A stretch of 64,000 bases of DNA from assembly GCA_037389465.1 (NCBI GenBank), contig JAZARR010000206.1:1612001-1676000 (forward strand). Direction: 5' to 3'. The DNA is from Baylisascaris procyonis (taxonomy: Eukaryota; Nematoda; Chromadorea; Rhabditida; Ascarididae). Below the pieces are notes generated by a model. It had not been told where the DNA came from. It searched no databases and saw only the letters and a list, made by a program, of their open reading frames with translations. Position 1 is the first letter of the stretch, and each line of letters begins with the position of its first letter. Shown in pieces: positions 1-10,406 of the stretch. The position numbers and the translations under genes are program-made.

Positions 1-252
1 TTTTTTAAAGAATTCGGTTGGTGATATGAAACGGCGATTCTCGGTGGACAGGTCATCTCGAAGAATTTCCGTGGGTCATTTTTTTCCTCGTGGAGAAGTT
101 ACGAATTGTTCCTTGATGGAAGGGGTGGCGTTCATTTCGGATGCATCTGTTCCAAGTAAATAAATATTCAAGTAAATAAATGGATAGATTATATACATAT
201 AATATGCATATATATGCATCTGCATGTTCCAAGTAAATAAATAAATGGATAG

Positions 253-254
<2 letters not shown>

Positions 255-341
<87 letters not shown>
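255..341. repeat. (TA)n microsatellite
   Basis: Uninterrupted TA dinucleotide run. It is the first of two lying between copies of a 59-bp direct repeat. Long YIYIY-type open frames here are repeat artefacts. Confidence 0.97.
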
Positions 342-344
<3 letters not shown>

Positions 345-423
345 CATATATTGGAGACAAATTTTTGCATGAAAAAGTTTGGATTGTTTGAATATAATTT
401 GGATTGTTTGAATATATAATATG

Positions 424-487
<64 letters not shown>

Positions 488-545
488 GTGCATATATTGG
501 AGACAAATTTTTGCATGAAAAAGTTTGGATTGTTTGAATATAATT
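341..545. repeat. 59-bp direct repeat flanking a second (TA)n run
   Basis: The block starting TGTGCATATATTGGAGACAA at 341-399 recurs without change at 487-545. A (TA)n run at 426-486 lies between the copies. A related duplication of the CAAGTAAATAAATGGATAGA segment lies just upstream (about 172-191 and 231-256). The pattern suggests local tandem duplication driven by the microsatellite. Confidence 0.9.
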
Positions 546-590
546 CAGCGAAATGTATCAGTAATGAGGTAACGAAATGTGTCGATTCAG

Positions 591-702
591 ATGCGACCGT
601 TAATGCCGAATTCGAAAGTGAGGCCATTCCATGTAACTACCGAATATCGGGTCATTAAGGACAACGGCGAGTGCTCATCACTTCAGTGTATCGTTACGAG
701 TG
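591..702 (+). CDS. RPUSD4: RPUSD4-like exon (beta-strand block before the HQIR motif)
   Basis: The exon follows acceptor GATTCAG and is open in phase 0. It ends before GTGATC in phase 1. The acceptor has little pyrimidine tract, so the 5' edge is the less certain end. Confidence 0.55.
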
Positions 703-1481
703 GTGATCCGTTTAATTCTCATTTTCTAAATTATTGTAGTAATAAACGCAGTAAACTGCGTTTATTGTTGTTTATTATTAAGTGCAAATATTAAAAAAAT
801 TTAATTTCAAGCTTTATTATTTTAATGTTATTCCAAATTGAACTAATTAATAACCGTTGAATGTTCATGAAAATTATGCATCGTGCTATTTTTCTTGGAT
901 TTTCGGTCGGTCATCCATGAAAGGTATAGCCATATCTATGATCCATTTTTCGTCCGATGTATTGGGACTTGTCGCTTTGTTGCATTGATCTTAGGGGAGA
1001 GGGGTGGGGGATGGAGGGGGGAGGGCAGAGGAAGGTTGGTCAAGAATACTTGGACCAATTTTTTCAGATGGCCGCCTGCTGATTACAAAAAGAATTTTGT
1101 TTTCGCTTAGGATTTAACACTGAGGTGATAAGGTCTTGCACAAAAATGCTAAGTACATTCTCTCAATGGTACCATGCTTCTCATTTTTGATGAAGTAGGA
1201 GAAGTGGTGTGATTGCATCGGATAATTTCAGGATTGGCTAAAAATGGGAGAATTGGGTCTTCCTATTGGTGTGGGGGGGGGGGAGTGGTACCCACCGAAC
1301 AGAAATGAACTGCGCTAATTTTATTATGTACAAAATACTTTAGATATCAGCCATCAAGTTCGCTCACATCTCGGATTGGGTCTAGGCTGTCCGATTATTG
1401 GCGATTTAAAATGTAACGGCTATAAAGAGTTCCGTCCTCCAAAGCTTCCGCCCAACACTATGCAACGATTGCAATTAGCAG
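591..1481 (+). CDS. RPUSD4: RPUSD4-like RNA pseudouridine synthase, partial (two internal exons)
   Basis: Probable RluA/RluD-family pseudouridine synthase that isomerises uridine in RNA; RPUSD4 acts in mitochondria on 16S rRNA and tRNA. I join two exons, 591-702 and 1344-1481, both read plus, with a phase-1 intron. The first carries VTTEYRVI and [10 protein letters not shown], the second [20 protein letters not shown] followed by RPPKLPP and MQRLQL. This matches the C-terminal half of the catalytic domain, with the (T)G-x-HQIR-H and GD-K signature and the P-x-KL linker typical of RPUSD4. The catalytic HRLD block is absent and must lie left of the window. The usual TG before HQ is not kept: the splice gives SD-I-SHQ. 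The end of the protein is not resolved; see 1615-1770. Family assignment is fairly sure, paralogue less so. Confidence 0.68.
703..1343 (+). other. Intron of the RPUSD4-like gene
   Basis: I see no conserved coding signal. It contains G-rich stretches, including an eleven-G run near 1270-1281. Short open frames at 883-1110 have no family resemblance. Confidence 0.5.
1344..1481 (+). CDS. RPUSD4: RPUSD4-like exon (HQVRSH / GCPIIGD motif)
   Basis: The exon lies between acceptor ACTTTAG and donor GTATGC, phase 1 to phase 1, and translates without stops to a 45-residue stretch. It holds the most diagnostic motif of the gene, [18 protein letters not shown]. Confidence 0.72.
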
Positions 1482-1614
1482 GTATGCATACCTTTTTTGC
1501 TTTATATCATTCAGCATCGTCGGTGTTTTCTCGTGTATCGCATCTCCTCGTTTATGAGCGGCGGGATTTATATACATTTGCAACTTTCTAAATAAACTGT
1601 TATTCAAAGAGAGA

Positions 1615-1770
1615 TTATGTCGTTCATTGTTGTTTCCAGTTTCCAGATTTCTCGAACGACATAGTTCGGAGAAAATTGCTGAGAGGGCATACATTCAGAA
1701 GAGTTTCCAGTTATCGATTGTTGAAGCGTTCTTGTCAGATGGCTGTCAGACCACCTGAATTTAAGCATTG
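1615..1770 (+). CDS. Possible terminal exon of the RPUSD4-like gene
   Basis: After an AAAG acceptor there is an open stretch reading RDYVVHCCFQFPDFSNDIVRR and on to a TGA. The FQFPDF segment resembles the LPRFF/aPPPDF element near the C terminus of RPUSD proteins. The block that should come between (LHLHA-type) is not recognisable in 1482-1615, and the phase needed does not match cleanly. It could be non-coding. Confidence 0.2.
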
Positions 1771-4119
1771 ATGATTCGATTCTGATTAGTGACCACCTGA
1801 ATTTTAAATCTTCCCTAAATCAAAGCGAAATGCTGGCAACGATAAAGTGATGATGACAGTGAAGCATATGTTCGTTCAAAGCGGAACTAATAAATCTGCA
1901 GGAAATCAGTACCGTCGTTTACCGATGTATCTTCATCTCAGCGAAGTCTCTATACTAATCGCATCGAGTGGCTCACGTACAATTAATATTCGCTCTCCTC
2001 TTCCTGCATTCTTCGCTTACACACTTAGGAAACTTCGATTGTTGAAGATCTAGTTCTTGGTTGATTTGTGTGCAATGCGATTGTAGCGCTAAGGCCGATC
2101 TACTTCTGGGTTATGCATGAAATAGGGTATGACCCGGTGCTTTCCTTATAAAGTGGATAGAAGATTAGGATCACCGTAAATGGAATTCTTCACCATTAAT
2201 AGCAGCAGGGCGGATTTGTCGTCACTTGGTGGTCTCTTGACGAGTTATTAATCTGCCAATACGGATTGTTGGCTATTTGAAATTTCTATCACTTCCAGTA
2301 CCGAAAAATTGAGATGAAGTAATAGGGATAACAAAAGCTGATAACATTGTTATCAGTTGTGATTTTCCGTAGTTTTTTTCTGAATATTACGGTAATATAT
2401 AATTTTGCAGACTTATGAAGGAAATCATTGTTCTCAACGTTATGAGAGGCATATGTTCTCCTAAATTTTAAAGGGGGACATAATTATGGGGTCCGCATTT
2501 CCTTTTATTTGTGACATTGTTGAGCAGTATTGAATGCTTAAAGAATTATGGTTTGCATGCGGCATAACCATTTTTAATTTGTATAAAGTCCTCTTTCTTT
2601 TTTCTTCAAACCGGGTCATTTTTTGGCAAATTTTTGAAGCACTTTAATCTTTTTTTCTTAACTTTTTTTATTTTTTCGTTAATTTTTGTTAAATTAAAAA
2701 GTATATTTGAAGTTAAGTAAAACTTTAGGTGCCATCACTTTCGAATACTTGAATTATGTTGAAGTATTATAATTTGTAAAGAATTTTACAGTAAAGGTTA
2801 TATAGGAAGTGTGAAATGTATTTATTACATTTTTATTTGAATAACAGTAAGTTGTAAAATAAAACAACTGAAGATGTTGCCAATATTGTGGAATATTTTA
2901 TTTCTAACAACTTCGATTAGTGCGAAGATTTTATAATAAAATATATTTATTTATTATCGTTGTGAAAAGTGGCTTATTTATGAGTAAATTAGCATTGATT
3001 ATTATTGTTTCGTTGTTGTTATTTCGTTTGTTTTTAATGCGATTTGCAATTGAAGCAATAGTTTAGATTATGCAATGCAATTATTGTTATAGTTGTGGTA
3101 TAGTTGACTCATAACATAGCTGAAAGAATGGGAAAGGGAATAAGGGCTGTTATATTTAAGGGGGCTTATAAAGTTGTATTAGAAATACGAATGGGATAAG
3201 AGAATTGTTCCCACTTTCCTCCGCTTTCCAAGTCTCTAATTTTAGGTGCATCCAATGCAAAGAGATGCGATTATGTTTTACAAAATTTGTTTTCTCTATA
3301 TATTCGTTGGAAAGAAGCCTCAAATATTGCTTCATAATTCAACATCATCAACAAACGTGTCATTGCATTGCTTTTGTACATTTCTTTATGCATGTTTCGG
3401 CTGAATGAATTCGAAATAAAAATGAATTAAAAAATAAATTTAACTGATGGTTTAATGGCAACCTATTTCGACTAAATAACGAATTAAAAGATTTTGTTTA
3501 TAGCACTGTAATATTTCTCACTGAAGAAAAGCTTTTGAATCGTGACTGAATGTGAACAAACGGGAATAGAGGGATTGAGGTAGTGAAACTATGGAAAATG
3601 CCTTTTGGCTGATACTTATAGAGGCTTAGAAGAGGAGGGAATGTAGGTTTAATTCAATCTCGACACCAGTTCTGACCGGAACCAAGAATGGACTTGAATC
3701 GTTCCCTTATGGTCATGAGCCAAATCTTTTATTGAGTCCTGTCTCCAGTTGTGAGCAGGACTTGATTTAACACTGGATGAGCTTAGAAAGCTCCGCTTAC
3801 AACTCAGAAAAGAGTTGAGGACAAAGAAACGTTATTAGTTTACAGATATATATTGCCAAAGTTTTATAGTTGAGAAATTAATCATATTTGAATGCTGTTG
3901 ATTTGGTTTTTAGATACGCTGATTGTTTATCATTGCATTAACTGTGAAGTTATTTATTGTGCGTTAAAGGTGCTGGAATGAAAATTTTAGACTATTTTAT
4001 TGGCAGCATTATTTATCCGGTGTAATTGTTTTATTTAATATTGAGCTGATATTATGGCTTACCTTTTTAAAGGAAATATTTCCTGAAAATTTATATATAA
4101 TATATACTTATTTATTTGT

Positions 4120-4178
<59 letters not shown>

Positions 4179-4578
4179 TTCATAAATTTCCAGAAGTCTC
4201 ACTTATATCCTGGAAATTTCTAGAATTCCCAAAAAGGGAAATTCGAGGTTACTATATACATTGAATCCGTGAGCCAATTTTATTTTTATTGATTATATTT
4301 TCTACCATTAATATGCACTTAAGGTTACCGTAAAGTTAGCAAATTATACTTGGCCATACTAGTTGGTTGAATTGCAAAAAGCATGCGGTTTTAGCCTTTT
4401 TAGCTATTTACCCAACCATTTTTTGGTCGTTTTTGTTGCTCTTAGGTGCGACGTCAATATATCATGAAAAATTCTTCGATTGAGAAAAAGATTCCATATA
4501 TGTGGGAATGTGTTCTTTACTATTGATTATAGTCGGCCTCTTGAATTTGGTCACCTTTTACTAATCGGAATTCGGTTT
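1771..4578. other. Intergenic, no supported gene
   Basis: AT-rich spacer with no exon I can support. It includes a long (TTTA)n array (4107-4180) and homopolymer T runs near 2590-2700. Confidence 0.5.
4107..4180. repeat. (TTTA)n tetranucleotide microsatellite
   Basis: About 18 nearly perfect TTTA units following a short TATATA stretch. Confidence 0.97.
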
Positions 4579-4956
4579 TCATTTTTTTTCCGGTGGTGAC
4601 CGAACTTCGGGTTCACTCCGGGTACTGTTGTTCGGTAACCGGCTGGCATTTTTGTGACTCATCGGTTGCAACCCTAAATTCAGGTTTTTTCGAATACCTG
4701 TGATCCGTAACTGTAAAGTTTGAAATTCGGTCAATTCGAGTCTAATTTCCTTTGCAAGTTGAGGAAAAAACTTTGTTCGGTTGCCACCAGTGTTGCTTAA
4801 TTGGCCATCGTTCTGCGATGCTTGTATTGCCGCGAGGTACCTCGCAATGTTTTCCATTACAGGGGACTGTTGCATTTTCGACACAATGAGATGCATAAGT
4901 AATACCGAAATGTTGACCATCTCGATATGTTCACCATTGTCGATGACGATGGTCAT
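4579..4956 (-). CDS. Unidentified 125-codon open frame
   Basis: ATG-initiated frame on the minus strand ending in TGA. The product is polar, with a helix-like middle (ENIARYLAAIQASQNDG, FFPQLAKEIRLELTEF) and an Asn/Ser/Arg-rich tail. Composition is more protein-like than most frames in this AT-rich region, but I recognise no family. It could be a diverged gag-like fragment, a single-exon orphan, or chance. It overlaps, on the other strand, the frame leading into the gene at 5053. Confidence 0.28.
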   Translation of the reverse strand: MTIVIDNGEHIEMVNISVLLMHLIVSKMQQSPVMENIARYLAAIQASQNDGQLSNTGGNRTKFFPQLAKEIRLELTEFQTLQLRITGIRKNLNLGLQPMSHKNASRLPNNSTRSEPEVRSPPEKK

Positions 4957-5006
4957 TCATCCATCAAACACCAATGACCCGTATACCGATAGGAACAGCA
5001 CCGGCT

Positions 5007-5052
5007 GTCATTATACCCCATCTACGTCAGTCATTATACCCCATCTACGTCA
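5007..5052 (+). repeat. Perfect 23-bp tandem duplication next to a start codon
   Basis: The unit beginning GTCATTATACCCCATC is present at 5007-5029 and again at 5030-5052. The second copy abuts the ATG at 5053. Since 23 is not a multiple of three, the duplication shifts the frame between the upstream open stretch (about 4781-5029) and the downstream coding frame. Confidence 0.95.
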
Positions 5053-5178
5053 ATGATAAAATGGCATGTATCTGAACGATTCGTTCGATCTATGCTTGTG
5101 ATATTGCGGCATAATTACGGTGTTATTAGCCGATTTTATAATCGCTTATCTAAGGATTATGCTTTGAATCCAGGAAAT
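5053..5178 (+). CDS. Unidentified gene, probable first exon
   Basis: The exon has 42 codons from ATG to the consensus donor GTAAGT. It contains a basic, amphipathic FVRSMLVILRHNYGVISRF segment. The true start could lie further upstream if one copy of the 23-bp duplication is recent. Confidence 0.45.
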
Positions 5179-8104
5179 GTAAGTTTTCTTTGATAGTTTC
5201 AAGATTGTTAGGAGTTGCGCAATTGAACTACGGGGCTTTTACTGATATGTCGATCGTTGCTTCCCCTCTATCACTTTTATAGCTTTTGAGAAGCAGTCAT
5301 AAAAGTACTAATTTCGATTCGTTATTAGACCTCAACGTGTTTCGTTGCTTATTTGATCGATTCTGTTTCAGATATTCTTTTTGCGGATATATTTCGATGA
5401 ACCATTGCTCGATGATATCGATTATGCTTGGTTAGTTTTCTTTCAGTGTTCCTCTGTTCGGTTATTTCCTTTATATCCTCGTTTATGTTCTTGAAAGAAA
5501 ACGGTGGAAGAAAAAGGTATACTATCCTTTTATTTGTTGCTATTTTTTGAAGGAAACGATACTGACCGAAAAAAAAAGAACTTTTTTTTTTGAAGCTAAT
5601 TTTGAAAATTGGAGAGAATCCGTCTAGAGATGCTCGCAAGTGAATAAAAGTTTTTTTTTAGATATTTAACTATTTTATTTTAGCTATTCAGATATTTAAA
5701 TTTTAGGGATCAACGAATTTGCTCACTCGTATATCGCTCAGTGCAACTGGAATGCCGTTTATGGATCCTCTCGACTTTAGGAGATGGTTTCTCAGCAATG
5801 GGTGATTATTACTCTCATTTTGTAAGTATATTTCATATTGTCCTATTTAATTAGTAAAAACAGCATTTGTGGGATCTTCTGAAAAAAAAAAAAGAAGTGA
5901 AAAGGGGTATTTGCAGTTTCAGTTCAATATCTCGTTTTATGGATTACTCGTTAGCCATCAAATTGCTTTACTTGCTGATCCAATGATTTATCCGCTCATC
6001 TATAAGATTATTACTTGTTGCAAATACTTCGCTATCTACATTAGAAGACATTTCTATCCCTATTTTTTCTACTATTATGAAAATATTTAGATTTTGGTTT
6101 TTCAGATGCATAAGAGAATGGATTGTTCTATTTAAAAAAAAAAATTGATCTACTATAGTAGATAAAGATTTAAAGACAATCAACGCCTTTTATGAAAACG
6201 TCCATTTGATTTATGCGTCTCATTTACACAGATGTAATTTGTGGCATTTTCCCTTTCGTATAGGAGAATATTTCAATAAAATTGCACATTTATTTGGGTA
6301 TTTTTTTTTATAAAAATGGCCATGCTCTTGCAAATATATTGTAAGTCTAATTACTTGGATATAAGTATCCGTTGAATTGTAGCGCCCACTTCTCGTTGAA
6401 GCTTCCAGTTAGAATGCTTGAAAAATAGAAGCCCTTCATTAAATAAAATACCTACTTGAGATAGTTCCTCATCTAATGCGTTTGTATCACTTTTTAATCG
6501 TATGCTTTGTCATCATGCATGTACTTGGTATTTATCCATCTCTTAAAATAAGAACTGAGGTGAGAAACCGGATGTCCTCAAAAATACAGTTCATCTTGAA
6601 AAGAACCCCTCCTGGGGTACTACGAAAAGTAAATACGATTAATTGTATATTGAATGAATGCGCGAATGGAATATTAGAGTATATTATATGATAAGAGTAA
6701 TCGGAAATTAGATACTCAGAGATCAAAAAATGCGTTGTTTACTAAATGAGTAAAGTGTAATAAGAGCACATTATTAAGTGAAAGCATATGGCTACGATTC
6801 AGGTTGATATGATATATATTCTGTGGTACTTTTGATGAATAAATATCCTAAAAGGTATAATTTAGGTGGAGAAAGCTGGTCGAATATCGTTGCAGCAATT
6901 ACGACTTGCACTTGATATAGGAGATCCAATATTAATTGCAAGATGTTAACTTTATATCGCATTATTTTTGACGCAGAAATATCGTTTCAAGAAGGCTGCT
7001 ACCATTGTCATGTTGGTGTTTTCATCTCTTTTTTGACTATTTCATTTCATCTTTAGTTAAAAGTTTATTTAACAATAGAAGGAATATATTACTAAACAAT
7101 ATGGTACACAATATTTTTCGATGCATAGGTAACGGTTTGAATGGTATTACTAAACTATGCCGTGCTAGGTACTTTCTTGAGTGGAATTTCTCGTCTTGTT
7201 GAAAATTTATTGATAATCGTAGAGAGAGAGGGTCAATAACGTGATACGACGAATCGCTCATCGAAATCGGCAATTTTTCTTAGAAATTTAAACGTAACGA
7301 GATCGTTGGATTGAGAACAATCGCATTATTTTGTGTACTAACCACCTGAAATCATTCAGAATCTGATAAATGATTGGGTGCATCGTTGCTATTTGAGTTG
7401 TCTGGGGGTGTGGGAAAAGAGATAAGAAGGTATAATTGAGATAACAATTTGCAAATATGCTAATGGTTCTCCAACAACCACCTATGCGTCAAAGGTGAAG
7501 CGATTTGATTAAATGCATTGGAAGCCATTCCGTAAATGAATTCACCTTCAGGCGTTTCCGTTAAAAAAAGTGCATAAATGCTCATCGCCTAGTTGAACTT
7601 CCCTTTGTAACGACTCTATTTTTTGTTTTGTTGGCCTCAATTGTCGAATTGTCGAAGCTCAGGGAAAATCCACGTGGATACATGTCGGCGATATTTACGA
7701 GTTTAAAATCTGCTTGTCTCAATTACAAAAGTTTAATGGTTGCAAAAATTACTGTTGAAAAAATTTTTTTATCATATTGAATTTCGATGAGTAAAATATG
7801 CTTCGATAAGAAATATCTCAAATATACAAAAGTATCAAATTTAAAAAAAATTAAATTAATGCAATTTTTAATAGCTCAGCATTGTTAAAAGTGAGCAGAT
7901 ATTTTGTGGATGTAATATTTTATATTCTTTGTTTATTTATTTGTGTTTTGCAGAGAGCAATATCGTATTGGTAAACAACTCAAAAATGAATTCCTTCTAA
8001 ATTGTTGTGAAGATGTATCGACGAAAATCAAATCAACACGTAGAAAACGTCATCAACTCATGAAAGACGGCATTGAAAATGGTTATATTAATTGCAACGA
8101 ATAA
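5053..8104 (+). CDS. Unidentified multi-exon protein gene, exon structure partly resolved
   Basis: Function unknown. Three segments look coding. Exon A, 5053-5178, runs from an ATG (MIKWHVSERFVRSMLV..., 42 codons) to strong donor AAT|GTAAGT. Exon B, 5707-5801, follows acceptor TTTTAG in the matching phase 0 and reads NLLTRISLSATGMPFMDP then FRRWFLSNG. The terminal exon, 7954-8104, follows TTTTGCAG and reads EQYRIGKQLKNEFLLNCCED, then a basic RRKRH stretch, to TAA, with AATAAA at 8145. A further open block near 6865-6943 contains AGRISLQQLRLALD. The phases of the middle exons do not close, so at least one exon is missing or misplaced. The gene runs tail to tail towards the ETS gene. I infer a real gene from codon-like composition plus splice signals, not from homology. 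Confidence 0.42.
5707..5801 (+). CDS. Unidentified gene, probable second exon
   Basis: It continues exon A in phase 0 after a TTTTAG acceptor and ends phase 2 before GTGATT. A second frame here is also open up to a better donor, GTAAGT at 5822, so the 3' edge is uncertain. Confidence 0.4.
6865..6943 (+). CDS. Possible internal exon of the unidentified gene
   Basis: After TTTAG the sequence reads VEKAGRISLQQLRLALDIGD and ILIAR before a stop. The segment faintly resembles an EF-hand E-helix but has no complete calcium loop. No good donor follows. Confidence 0.22.
7954..8104 (+). CDS. Unidentified gene, probable last exon
   Basis: Acceptor TTTTGCAG is followed by 49 codons, rich in Lys/Arg near KSTRRKRHQ, ending in TAA at 8102-8104. 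The next AATAAA is about 40 nt downstream, as expected for a 3' end. Confidence 0.42.
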
Positions 8105-8144
8105 TATCTGAAAAAAATGTATATAATAATTATTAAGTGAATGA

Positions 8145-8150
8145 AATAAA
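8145..8150 (+). terminator. Poly(A) signal AATAAA
   Basis: Canonical hexamer about 40 nt after the stop codon of the plus-strand gene ending at 8104. Confidence 0.5.
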
Positions 8151-10141
8151 TGATGCAATTTGATATATGTTGGGGAATGCATCATCAGACAGTTCATGGT
8201 GGTACAACGACGTTATAGATTTGAACTGGAAATTTTACATTCCCGATCAGCAATAAGGCACATATGGAATTGAAAAAAACTGCGAAAATTTCGCGCTGCT
8301 GTTTCCGAAAATCCTTGTTGCGAATCATGCTGTCCTTGCGATGTGGTTCCGACTCCGGGGGCATGGTTCCCATTCTTGATCCGATCCCGCGACTCTGATC
8401 TAATATTTTTGCAACAAATACCAATCGCAATAATTGAAACGGTATGGTTTCGAATATGAAAATCAATTGATGACAGCACTATGTTTTCATGTTTGTGAAC
8501 TTAAAATATCTTTGCTTCATATTTCTTCACCTTTTTTTAAGTAACGGATTCAGGTATTCTTTCAAGATGAATTGTCACCTCTTAGACGGTCGAGATGGAT
8601 TCGTGACAAACATCAACACAGTACCACAATTCCCATGACAAAACCCAGCAGTACTTATCGTCATTTCGCCCCAATGCAAAAAGCAGAGAAAGGTTAGAGG
8701 CATCCGCTTCAATAGTACAGAAACTCTATGCAAAAAGCCAATGAAACATAAAGCATATACAGTCGACAATGAGGACGACGATTGCAGCTTCAGAATATAA
8801 CATAGGAAAAGATATCTTCAAAACATCAAGTTCTAGTTGAGGGAAATAAAATCATTGAAAAACACAAAATGTGCCTTCTTAGCGAGAGAGGCAACAACAA
8901 GAATACTACAAATTTATCAAGAAGAAAATATAAATCGTTAATTTCTTTTTTTCTTTCTCATCCTTTCAATTTCATCTATAGTGCTTATTGTTGGATTTTT
9001 GAAGGACATCGTCTCAATAATTTAGGAAATACTCTAAGAGTTTGCTTGGTTTTCGATGGGGCAAAGAGGTTCCTCAAAAATTTTAATATTAGATAGTTGG
9101 ATTAATTTTAAACGAAACAACAATATTAGATCATAACGTTACTGGTCATCGCTTATTTGATCTATAACTATCTACATAGTCGTTAGCTTCATCTCTCAAC
9201 ATATTTAGGGCTATTATTAACATAATCGTTAGTTAGCTCTGAAGATGCTTCGTTGCTAAGCATCCAAAATATTTGGCCACTACTCGATAGAACAATGAAA
9301 AAAAAAATATGAAAGAGAGAAGACGAATCACACCATTAAATTAAAGAAGAACAAAAAACCGCAATGATACAACATTCATCACAGTGTTCGAATAAAATAT
9401 AAAATGAAGAGAAAGAAGATTCAATAAAGCTAAACAAAGATTGATAATAGAAGGCAACTCTCGAAATCTATATCGAATATATCTGCTTTCGAATAAAATA
9501 ATTCATTAAAATTGTGGAATAGTACTCTATTTGGGATATTCCACGCATAAATGGTTAGCAGCTAAGAAAAAGGGACACTTTAGTTGCTAGAATACTTCAC
9601 AACATGAGTCCACTTAGTACCATGTGGCTTGGATGTCCTTTCACTCCCTTTCCTTACTCCAATAAGCACTTCCTTCATTAAAATCCCACTGATAGAGATC
9701 GATTATTCGATGTCTTACAATATTACAAAAAAACAGAAAAGCATAGAGGAAGCAATTACTACTATTATTAAACGAGCTGCTTGAGAAAGGAACATTGTGA
9801 ATTACTAAAGAAATGAAAGAAATATATTATATTCATTAAGATTTGAAACTTAAACTCACCGAGCAATAAGAGCCAATCAAGGCGAAAGACGATAATTTAA
9901 TGGCAAAAAAAAAACATAGAGAATATGCAAAAGAAAGAGAACAGTAGATTTCAGTAGTTTTTTTTTTGCGCAGAACAAATATGAGAAAAAAATCTTATTA
10001 GCCAAAGGAATGACCACAACAATTATTGTCACCCATTGAAAAATTGATCAATATAAATATGCAAATTAATGTGGCGCAAAAAATCATTTCATGTACAACA
10101 ATAATGGTTCAATTTTAATGCATTTTCATTAAGCTCCGATA
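8151..10141. other. Intergenic, tail-to-tail spacer
   Basis: No supported gene. Frames at 8194-8479, 8575-8769 and 8869-9096 are short, have no flanking splice logic and match no family. Confidence 0.5.
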
Positions 10142-10147
10142 TTTATT
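10142..10147 (-). terminator. Poly(A) signal of the ETS gene
   Basis: AATAAA on the minus strand, about 40 nt beyond the ETS stop codon at 10185-10187. Confidence 0.55.
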
Positions 10148-10184
10148 GAATAAAAAGAAGTAAAAAGAAAATAGAAAGAAAAGG

Positions 10185-10406
10185 TTAAGGACAAGCGACT
10201 TGTCGTGATTCAGGCATCTTAACTGATGCGACAACTCTTTGTGGTGAAGTGCAATGAGCGGTATTTGTTGGCGATGTGTTGATCGAGTCGAAATGAAGTG
10301 TTTCATCGATCGTATCCGAAACACCTGAGCAACTATCCGATGCAGGTGTACTTGATGAATCGGCAACTTCAAATTGAGTATCCTCATCACTTCGACCTTC
10401 GAAAAC
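10185..10406 (-). CDS. ETS factor exon 6 (C terminus)
   Basis: It has 73 codons and TAA after acceptor GATAG, in phase. The product is Ser/Thr/Asp-rich ([25 protein letters not shown]). Confidence 0.75.
   Translation of the reverse strand, partial: VFEGRSDEDTQFEVADSSSTPASDSCSGVSDTIDETLHFDSINTSPTNTAHCTSPQRVVASVKMPESRQVACP

Noticed and set aside
76..627. 183- and 105-codon minus-strand frames rich in Tyr/Ile
   Set aside because: They are translations of (TA)n repeats; similar YIYIY frames at 42828-43070, 48576-48789 and 62742-63140 are rejected for the same reason.
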